Source: Macrostomum hystrix (Eukaryota > Platyhelminthes > Macrostomidae). From it: DNA of 64,000 nucleotides. Shown here piece by piece: positions 56,447 through 64,000 of the stretch (its first letter is position 1; each line of letters opens with the position of its first letter). The notes under the pieces are model-generated. The model was not told the DNA's origin. It worked only from the letters and a program-made list of their open reading frames with translations, and did no database searches. Where the stretch lies: contig CATNEN010000031.1 in NCBI GenBank assembly GCA_950097015.1, forward strand, positions 3,040,001 through 3,104,000, written 5' to 3'. A program made the position numbers and the translations under genes.

Positions 56447-56924
56447 CAGAACTTCTCACCTTAAAAGCCTAAGTGGCCTACTGCCCGATTGGGTCTTCGC
56501 ATTCGGTTGTCATGGAAACTAAAACTTCCGCAGAGAATAATGAGATTGGAGTAGAGAGTGGGTGAAGAGGGAGGCGAGAGAATTAGCTAGAGAGGTTTCA
56601 GTCCTTCCCCAATTCCCCGCTGGTATTGTTTCGTGTTAAGTCAGAATTGCACTTTAGAGAGGCTTTCAAGACTCGCGGACGGATGGAGTTGGACTGTAGG
56701 CTGTGGCCATTGTTTGTCTGATTCAAGGGCCTGTAGGATGTGCAGCGCAACAGCAAATGAAAGCACAAGAGACACAATGCATTAGGAAGGATACAACAGG
56801 GACTCAGCAGAAAGCTCACTTTCATAATAGACAGACTGTTTGATTCTGAGGAAATTTTTAAGCATCCCTAAAACTGTAAGACAAAACAGCAGCTCACCAC
56901 TTCCCTCTGCAATCCCTAAAGCCG
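56447..56924. other. upstream flank of CUB gene 1
   Basis: Probable promoter and 5'UTR of the CUB gene starting at 56925. No specific element is recognised. Confidence 0.35.
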
Positions 56925-59900
56925 ATGCTGCCTCTGCTGCTGCTGCTGCTGCTGCTGCAACTGGGACCTGTACAAGCCGGATCATGTAAGCCTTCAATAA
57001 TTATTCTTTTTATCTCATCAGCAAAACTTCCTTTCGAGTCAACTAACCCTTCTGACAATTTAAACTTATTAGAAAATATTGCCTGCTTCGATTCATTTTG
57101 CTTGCATAAATTTATGAATTTCCTGTCACCTTCTTTTTCCTTGTAGAATTTCTAAATTCTAGGGTAGGAAATAGGGTAGGAGGGTAGGAAATAGGGTAGG
57201 AGAGTAGGAAATAGGGTAGGAGGGTAGGAAATAGGGTAGGAGGGTAGGAAATAGGGTAGGAGAGTAGGAAATAGGGTAGGAGAGTAGGAAATAGGGTAGG
57301 AGAGTAGGAAATAGTGTAGGAGAGTAGGATATAGGGTAGGAGGGTAGGAAATAGGGTAGGAGAGTAGGAAATAGGGTAGGAGGGTAGGAAATAGGGTAGG
57401 AGAGTAGGAAATAGGGTAGGAGGGTAGGAAATAGGGTAGGAGGGTAGGAAATAGGGTAGGAGAGTAGGAAATAGGGTAGGAGAGTAGGAAATAGGGTAGG
57501 AGAGTAGGAAATAGGGTAGGAGAGTAGGAAATAGGGTAGGAGAGTAGGAAATAGGGTAGGAGAGTAGGAAATAGGGTAGGAGGGTAGGAAATAGGGTAGG
57601 AGGGTAGGAAATAGGGTAGGAGAGTAGGAAATAGGGTAGGAGGGTAGGAAATAGGGTAGGAGAGTAGGAAATAGGGTAGGAGAGTAGGAAATAGGGTAGG
57701 AGAGTAGGAAATAGGGTAGGAGAGTAGGAAATAGGGTAGGAGGGTAGGAAATAGGGTAGGAGGGTAGGAAATAGGGTAGGAGAGTAGGAAATAGGGTAGG
57801 AGGGTAGGAAATAGGGTAGGAGGGTAGGAAAGTTTTTCAATCGCTGCTAAGCATCGGACATTGCCCTTCCAGGTGACTACGTGTCAACAGCTTCAGGACC
57901 GTGCGATTCCACGGCCAACGAGGGAAGCTGCGCCGACTATTACCAGGTGTTCGCCGACCTGTCCTATCAGTACATTCAGAGTCCTAAATATCCTGGCTAT
58001 TACGATGAGTGAGGCATTTTTTAATAACCCGCATTGTTCAAACTGTATTACCATCGTTTCTATCACTAGGATAGTTTCATAGTTTCTAAAGCTTCTATCA
58101 CTCCTTAAATCTTAACAATACCTGTCACTCCTAACTAGATCCTGTCACTCCTAACTAGATCCTGTCACTCCTAACTAGATCCTGTCACTCCTAACTAGAT
58201 CCTGTCACTCCTAACTAGATCCTGTCACTCCTAACTAGATCCTGTCACTCCTAACTAGATCCTGTCACTCCTAACTAGATCCTGTCACTCCTAACTAGAT
58301 TATATCACTCCTAACTAGATCCTGTCACTCCTAACTAGATCCTGTCACTCCTAACTAGATACTGGGACTCCTAACTAGATTATATCACTACTAACTAGAT
58401 CCTGTCACTTCCAACTAATTTTATTTCAATTTTGTGCATGTTAGCTATATCAGCGTCAGTCAATATTGGAGTCACTAAATCTAAAGAATGATTACATCAA
58501 TATCTGCATAATGCTCCTTGCCTGCCAATTGTCGTCACTTTTAATTTAAATTTTTGCTAATTCCTATTGCTCACCTAACTCAGCAACCAGGTGTGCCGCT
58601 GGGTGGTCTCGGCCTGCCGTTGCTACAATCCACTGCGACCAGAGGCGAAATTTCGAGTCGAAATTGAAATGGTCGACTACGAAATGCAGGATAGCCCATC
58701 TTGCACCTGGGACTATGTTGAGATTAAGGATGGTAAGCCACAGTCTATGCCACAGTCTATGCCACAGTCTATGCCACAGTCTATGCCACAGTCTATGCCA
58801 CAGTCTATGCCACAGTCTATGCCACAGTCTATGCCACAGTCTATGCCACAGTCTATGCCACAGTCTATGCCACAGTCTATGCCACAGTCTATGCCACAGT
58901 CTATGCCACAGTCTATGCCACAGTCTATGCCACAGTCTATGCCACAGTCTATGCCACAGTCTATGCCACAGTCTATGCCACAGTCTATGCCACAGTCTAT
59001 GCCACAGTCTATGCCACAGTCTATGCCACAGTCTATGCCACAGTCTATGCCACAGTTTATGCCACAGTCTATGCCACAGTCTATGCCACAGTTTATGCCA
59101 CAGTTTATGCCACAGTCTATGCCACAGTCTATGCCACAGTCTATGCCACAGTCTATGCCACAGTCTATGCCACAGTCTATGCCACAGTTCATGCCACAGT
59201 CTATGCCACAGTCTATGCCACAGTCTATGCCACAGTCTATGCCACAGTCTATGCCACAGTCTATGCCACAGTCTATGCCACAGTCTATGCCACAGTCTAT
59301 GCCACAGTCTATGCCACAGTCTATGCCACAGTCTATGCCACAGTCTATGCCACAGTCTATGCCACAGTCTATGCCACAGTTTATGCCACAGTTTATGCCA
59401 CAGTCTATGCCACAGTCTATGCCACAGTCTATGCCACAGTTTATGCCACAGTCTATGCCACAGTCTATGCCACAGTCTATGCCACAGTCTATGCCACAGT
59501 TTATGCCACAGTTTATGCCACAGTCTATGCCACAGTCTATGCCACAGTCTATGCCACAGTTTATGCCACAGTCTATGCCACAGTCTATGCCACAGTCTAT
59601 GCCACAGTCTATGCCACAGTTTATGCCACAGTCTATGCCACAGTCTATGCCACAGTCTATGCCACAGTCTATGCCACAGTCTATACCACAGTAATCAGAG
59701 ATTGACGGGGTCGAGATCAGACATGGGAGAGGTGAGATAAGGGAGGTGTGATTGGGCAGAGATGAGACATGGGTGAGGTGTGATGGGGAGAGAAGAGATA
59801 GGGTATTGTTGAGATTTAGAGACATGGAGACGACCATAGTGACCTGTTGATCAGTGTTATAGGCTTGTCTGTGACTAAATATTTGATATGTAGTTAAAAG

Positions 59901-60511
59901 TTCAATGAGAGTGAATAGTTTCTCATTGAATAGATAATTATTTCCTTTCCAGGAAAGCGCCTTTGGGGCCGCTCATTTGCCCAGTACTGCGGCAACGATT
60001 GCGTCGCTAGCAACGCTAACAACATAACTCACAGCTCGGAGTTGCACCTGCTGCTCACCTTCCAGACAGATGTGTACAATCCTAATCTGCCGCAGAAATA
60101 CCGCGGCTTTCTGGCCCGCTACCGCTGCATTGAGTACGGTAAGCGGCCGACTCAAGACTGCTCAATTATTGAGAATAGCAGAATTCAATGCGTTCTTAGC
60201 AAATTGGTGGATGAATAGGATAGATTGCTAGCCTAGCCTTTAGTTAGAGGAGTAGAATGTTCCATAAAAAGTCCATAATTCCATAAAAAATTCCATAAAT
60301 TTAATAAATAAGCAAAAGTGTGTAGACGCTGAGAGTAGTATATAAAGCATTTTAACACTATTTCTCTTCGTTAGAGACGGCAGCCTTTGATGCGCTAGTC
60401 CTTGGCCCGGCTAATTATCTGCTCATAGCTGCCAGCTGCTGCCTGCTCCTGATTTTCACCAGCGCCGCAGTGACTCTGTCTTTGCGCGAGTACCGCAGAA
60501 CCATTCACTGA
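56925..60511 (+). CDS. single-pass CUB-domain membrane protein (tandem copy 1)
   Basis: Five exons, 56925-56985, 57873-58008, 58584-58732, 59953-60138 and 60375-60511, with junction phases 1,2,1,1 and GT-AG ends, give 222 residues. Exon 1 is a signal peptide ([18 protein letters not shown]). Exons 2-4 form one CUB-like domain: [60 protein letters not shown] and [11 protein letters not shown]-x-T at NNITHS is a likely glycosylation site. Exon 5 adds a C-terminal transmembrane helix ([20 protein letters not shown]) and a short basic tail (REYRRTIH). Inferred to be a type I surface protein; ligand unknown. The tandem paralogue at 62130 has the same exon plan. Confidence 0.88.
57163..57830. repeat. 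intronic minisatellite, 20-bp unit, about 33 copies (CUB1 intron 1)
   Basis: Unit AGGAGAGTAGGAAATAGGGT, alternating with AGGAGGGTAGGAAATAGGGT. It is extremely regular: three units fill each 60 bases with few exceptions. It ends about 40 bases before the exon 2 acceptor. Confidence 0.95.
58120..58405. repeat. intronic minisatellite, 20-bp unit, about 14 copies (CUB1 intron 2)
   Basis: Unit CCTGTCACTCCTAACTAGAT, nearly perfect, with TATATCACTCC and ACTGGGACTCC variants near the right end. Confidence 0.93.
58738..59692. repeat. intronic 12-bp repeat, about 79 copies, starting at the donor (CUB1 intron 3)
   Basis: Unit CCACAGTCTATG with sparse CCACAGTTTATG variants and one TTCATG. The array begins five bases after the exon 3 donor (GATG/GTAAG). 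Three or more frames are open for about 360 codons (MPQS, CHSL, GIDC repeats); they read through the donor from exon 3 and are artefacts. Confidence 0.95.
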
Positions 60512-60584
60512 CTATCGAGGCATCAATTGTCGAACAAGTTGTCAATATTTAAAATTGATTTGTAAATCAACAGAAAAAGATTAG

Positions 60585-60590
60585 AATAAA
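60585..60590 (+). terminator. candidate polyadenylation signal AATAAA
   Basis: In TTAGAATAAATTGA, 74 bases past the CUB1 stop; a typical short 3'UTR. Confidence 0.6.
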
Positions 60591-60604
60591 TTGAATATTT
60601 CAAG

Positions 60605-60945
60605 TAATTTCTAGGAATGACGAGTCAATTTCTAGGAATGACAAGTCGATTTCTATGAAATTACAAGTCGATTTCTAGGAAGGACAAGTCGATTTCTAGG
60701 AAGGACAAGTCGATTTCTAGGAAGGACAAGTCGATTTCTAGGAATGACAAGTCGATTTCTATGAAATTACAAGTCGATTTCTAGGAAGGACAAGTCGATT
60801 TCTAGGAATGACAAGTCGTTTCTAGTAATGACAAGTCGATTTCTAGGAATGACAACTCGATTTCTAGGAATAACAATCCTATTCCTAGTAATGACAAGTC
60901 GATTTCTAGGAATGAAAAGTCGATTTCAAGGAATGACAATTCAGA
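60605..60945. repeat. minisatellite, 21-bp unit, about 16 copies (left block)
   Basis: Unit AAGTCGATTTCTAGGAATGA plus C, with AAGGAC, TATGAAATTAC and CCTATTCCTAG variants. It starts just past the CUB1 polyadenylation signal. Confidence 0.9.
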
Positions 60946-61394
60946 AATTAACTTTATCAATCTAAAAACTGTCTTAAATTGTTTTTTACTAAGTTTAGTT
61001 GCAAATAAAATAAGAATTATTGTTCCTTTCGTTGCTTATTTCCTGCTCTGAAGAAGCGACACATTTAGACATAGGGTTAGGGTTAGGGTTAGGTTTAGGT
61101 TTAGATTTTGGTTCTATCATTACTACAAGTAAGTAGTTACGCAAAGTAATTTACTTTTATAAAAATAGAGCTTCAGCAAAATTATTACGAGAAAAGGTTT
61201 CTGTATCTAGATGGATATATCTAGAAAGCACCAACATAAAAGTGCAGGCTTAATTAATTGGCATCAATTGAATTTGGCAGGCCAGTGTTTGACGCATCAA
61301 TTCTTTGCAAGCTAGCTGCAGTTACACTTTATTAACATTACATAGATTATACACTCGCACTTTCTATTTATTTTCTGCATTTTGTGCACCGATT
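60946..61394. other. AT-rich spacer holding an interstitial telomere-like repeat
   Basis: Unique-looking DNA between two blocks of the same 21-bp minisatellite; contains the TTAGGG-type stretch at 61072-61105. Confidence 0.4.
61072..61105 (+). repeat. interstitial telomere-type repeat (TTAGGG)n
   Basis: TAGGG, three TTAGGG-type units and then TTAGGT variants, about 34 bases. TTAGGG is the telomere unit of many animals. Flanking sequence on both sides argues against a true chromosome end. Confidence 0.75.
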
Positions 61395-61527
61395 TCAAGT
61401 CGATTTCTAGGAATGACAACTCGATTTCTAGGAATGACAACTCGATTTCTAGGAATGACAGGACGATTTCTAGGAATGACAACTCGATTTCTAGGAATGA
61501 CAGGACGATTTCTAGGAATGAGAATTC
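61395..61527. repeat. minisatellite, 21-bp unit, about 6 copies (right block)
   Basis: Same unit as 60605-60945, with AACTCGATTTCTAGGAATGA and a private GGACGATTTC variant. Confidence 0.9.
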
Positions 61528-62129
61528 TTGGAATGAATGTCATTTAACATAAATCCAGTTTATCGGGTTTCTTTAACACAATTAAACAGTTTTCTACAGA
61601 TTTTGTGTACATCAAACTATTTGATTTCTTATTGAGCAAAATTTTGTTTATGGAAACGATGGTAATTATAAATAACTAGTAACAATATCTTTTTTGCTTG
61701 CATTGTTACGTAAATAGAGATTCCGCAATATTATAAGTTTCTGTTGCCAGTAGAAATTTCTATTACTTTTTTATCGATAGTCGTTCTTTCCCAAATTAAG
61801 TGGGGAATAAAGCCTATGGCTGTCACTTAGCCTTCAAACTTCTTTCCCAACAGTTAAACAACAATGGCAAAGTGAGAGGAGCAAAGCAAGAGTTTTTAGA
61901 CTAGAGAGGAGGAAAGCGAGGGTGGGAATGAGAGCAAGCACAAGCGAGTTGAGCATGTGCGGAGAGAGAAAATCGGTTTCGTTGCCATAGCAACAAGGAG
62001 CCCAGCCCAGCATCCCAGCAAACACGTCTTTGGGCTCTGGGTTGGGCTGAAATTTTGCTCTAGTCCAGACAAAAAGTGCCTCGGAGCGAACAAAGCAGCG
62101 AGATTCGGCAGCAAACTCTCACTTCAACA
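61528..62129. other. upstream flank of CUB gene 2
   Basis: Probable promoter/5'UTR of CUB gene 2. Moderately GC-rich from about 61830. Minus-strand short frames here show no family resemblance. Confidence 0.35.
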
Positions 62130-63445
62130 ATGTTTCGCTGGCCCGCGCCCTGCGTGCCAATCTGCCTGCTCTTGGCCTTCTCCGTATCTTCAACAGCGTT
62201 TGAATGTAAGTAACACTGGCAGTACAATTTTTTGATTTGATTTGATTTGAATAGACGAATGCAGGAGGGCTGCGGGCAATGGCAAATCATTTGGTGACAC
62301 TAGACCCGCAGCCAGCGAGGAGGCAATTCTGCCCATTTCGCTGACTCCTGAGCACACACGCACACAGATACTGTACACAGGCACACGCTCACACAGGTGT
62401 GTACATCTGGCTGCCCTGACTTTCTCATCGTTAGGCAGTGTGCACTTTCACTGTGCCTTGGAGGTTGGCCCTCAAGGGCGTAAATTGCACGACAAGCCGC
62501 CAAGCCTTCACTCCGCGGCTGCGCCCCAGTTGAATGTGGCCTCGCCGCGGAATCGAGCTCAGGGACCTTGGCGCGAGAGGCAGACGCGTTAGACCGCTCT
62601 GCCACTCACCCCCTATTATAACTTATTCTGATGCAATAATATGGCATAGCATCTGCCGAATTTGACGAATGATGAATACACATCCGCACAGGTGAATACA
62701 CATCGAAAGCCTACGGCCCTTGCGACGGTACAGCGAATGAGGGCAGCTGCGCCGACTATTATCAAGTCTACGCCACAACTCAGGATCAGATTATTCAAAG
62801 CCCTAACTATCCGGGCTATTATCCCAAGTAAACAAAGCTTTAACAGGCTCCATTAACTGTTAAATACCGATTCTTCACCTGTTAGATACAGATTCTTCAC
62901 CTGTTAGATACCGATTCTTCACCTGTTAGATACCGATTCTTCACCTGTTAGATACAGACTCTTCATCTGCTAGAGACAGAATGCTTCACCTGTTAGATAC
63001 AGATTCTCTACCTGTTAGATACAGATTCTTCCCGTGTTAGATACAGATTCTTCCCGTGTTAGATACAGATTCTTCACCTGTTAGAGACAGAATGCTTCAC
63101 CTGTTAGAGACAGAATGCTTCACCAATTAGAGACATAATGTTTTACCTGTTAGATACAGAAGGCCTGAACTGTTAGATACAGAAGGCCTGAACTGTTAGA
63201 TACAGAAGGCCTGAACTGTTAGATACAGAAGGCCTGAACTGTTAGATACAGAAGGCCTGAACTGTTAGATAACCGGCCCGCCCTGTCCCGCAGTAATATC
63301 GTGTGCCGCTGGGTTCTGTCCGCCTGCAACTGCGCCGCTGCGAGTTCGAATCCCAAAGTGGACTATCGTGTCGAATTCGAAGTGACAGACTACGAAATGC
63401 AGGACAGCCCGTCGTGCACTAAAGATTTCCTAGAAATCAAAGACG
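62130..63445 (+). CDS. CUB-domain membrane protein (tandem copy 2), 3' end outside window
   Basis: Three exons visible: 62130-62205, 62692-62827 and 63294-63445 (phases 1,2,1), then donor GTAAAA. Exon 1 is a signal peptide (VPICLLLAFSVSSTAFE). Exons 2 and 3 repeat the CUB pattern of copy 1: [54 protein letters not shown] and DFLEIKDG. Exon 2 is 136 bases in both genes, and exon 3 is 152 against 149. By analogy two more exons, completing the CUB domain and adding the membrane helix, should lie beyond base 64000. Introns carry a SINE and private minisatellites unrelated to those of copy 1. Confidence 0.87.
62235..62614 (-). mobile_element. tRNA-Leu-derived SINE, copy 7 (CUB2 intron 1)
   Basis: Reverse orientation, near full length. 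The head complement (GTTAGACCGCTCTGCCACTC) is at the right end. Body segments GGCAATTCTGCCCATTTCGC and CACACAGGTGTGTACATCTG match the other copies. The A-rich/CAAAT tail is at 62235-62255 (complement of TTTGATTTGATTTGA). Confidence 0.85.
62850..63270. repeat. intronic minisatellite, two unit families of 22-23 bp (CUB2 intron 2)
   Basis: Left part: CTGTTAGATACAGATTCTTC plus AC. Right part: CTGTTAGATACAGAAGGCCT plus GAA. GAGACAGAATGCTTC variants lie between. It ends about 20 bases before the exon 3 acceptor CTGTCCCGCAG. Confidence 0.92.
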
Positions 63446-63689
63446 GTAAAAAAATAAAGTTAAAAGCAAGTCGCGCCCCAACTGTCCCAAACTATTTATC
63501 TTTTTTTCTTCGGCAAGCCATGATCATCTAGCACGCCTAACTGTTCCCCCTGTATCACATGACTGATATGAAGATTAATTGGTTCCGTAGATCTGTCAGT
63601 AAACCTGCATGCATCATGTAAATGTATTTTACGTATATATTTAACACATTTAGTCTAAAACTGCACTGAATTTATAGTACTATGGTACC

Positions 63690-64000
63690 AAGGTACCAAG
63701 AGGAAGAAGAAGAATAAGAGGGAGAGGAAGAAGAAGAAGAAGAGGGAGAGGAAGAAGAAGAAGAAGAAGAAGAGGGAGAGGAAGAAGAAGAAGAAGAGGG
63801 AGAGGAAGAAGAAGAAGAAGAAGAAGAGGGAGAGGAAGAAGAAGAAGAAGAAGAGGGAGAGGAAGAAGAAGAAGAAGAAGAAGAGGGAGAGGAAGAAGAA
63901 GAAGAAGAGGGAGAGGAAGAAGAAGAAGAAGAAGAAGAGGGAGAGGAAGAAGAAGAAGAAGAAGAGGGAGAGGAAGAAGAAGAAGAAGAAGAAGAGGGAG
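63690..64000. repeat. GA-rich compound microsatellite reaching the window edge (CUB2 intron 3)
   Basis: (GAA)n runs of variable length separated by GAGGGAGAG, giving a longer period of about 24-33 bases. It continues past base 64000. Confidence 0.95.

Noticed and set aside
58664-59837. Frames of about 360 codons on both strands through the 12-bp repeat
   Set aside because: Artefacts of the intronic repeat. The real exon ends at the GTAAG donor at 58732, and exon 4 of the CUB domain continues in phase at 59953.
61072-61105. Chromosome end
   Set aside because: Only about 34 bases of telomere-type repeat, with genes continuing on both sides; it is interstitial.

Overview
The window is animal nuclear DNA. 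Genes are split by GT-AG introns, exons are GC-rich against AT-rich flanks, and the mobile elements are eukaryotic: a Ty3/gypsy retrotransposon, a Tc1/mariner relative, a hAT-type MITE and a tRNA-derived SINE. A dmsr-type peptide GPCR points to a protostome. GC-rich exons, extreme minisatellite content and TTAGGG-type repeats would suit a free-living flatworm such as Macrostomum, but that species-level guess is inference.

Layout. 1-0.2 kb: last exon of an unidentified + strand gene. 2.8-9.3 kb (-): GAPVD1/Gapex-5/RME-6 homologue, six visible coding exons. 11.7-13.4 kb (-): STAMBP/AMSH-like JAMM deubiquitinase, two exons. 14.7-19.3 kb (-): CLEC16A/Ema/GOP-1 homologue, three exons. 22.2-24.4 kb (+): RNF11 homologue, three exons. 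27.6-28.2 kb (-): orphan protein with about four membrane spans. 28.4-46.2 kb: mostly repeats, with a hAT MITE and a structurally intact-looking gypsy element inserted in a minisatellite. 46.8-50.9 kb (+): dmsr/myosuppressin-receptor-like GPCR, two exons, with a dead Tc1/mariner copy in its intron. 52.1-55.4 kb: a 3.3 kb satellite with 16-bp units. 56.9-60.5 kb (+): complete five-exon single-pass CUB membrane protein. 62.1 kb to the end (+): its tandem paralogue, cut by the window edge after exon 3.

Functional theme. GAPVD1 (Rab5 GEF), STAMBP (ESCRT-associated deubiquitinase), CLEC16A (endosome/lysosome and mitophagy regulator) and RNF11 (endosomal RING adaptor that acts on AMSH in mammals) are consecutive and all act in endosomal ubiquitin trafficking.

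The dominant feature is tandem repetition. About thirty different minisatellites, each with its own unit (4-54 bp), fill roughly 29% of the window by my coordinate sum. Most introns carry one, often against a splice site. In the GPCR gene the unit itself consists of a 3' splice acceptor plus the first codons of the following exon.
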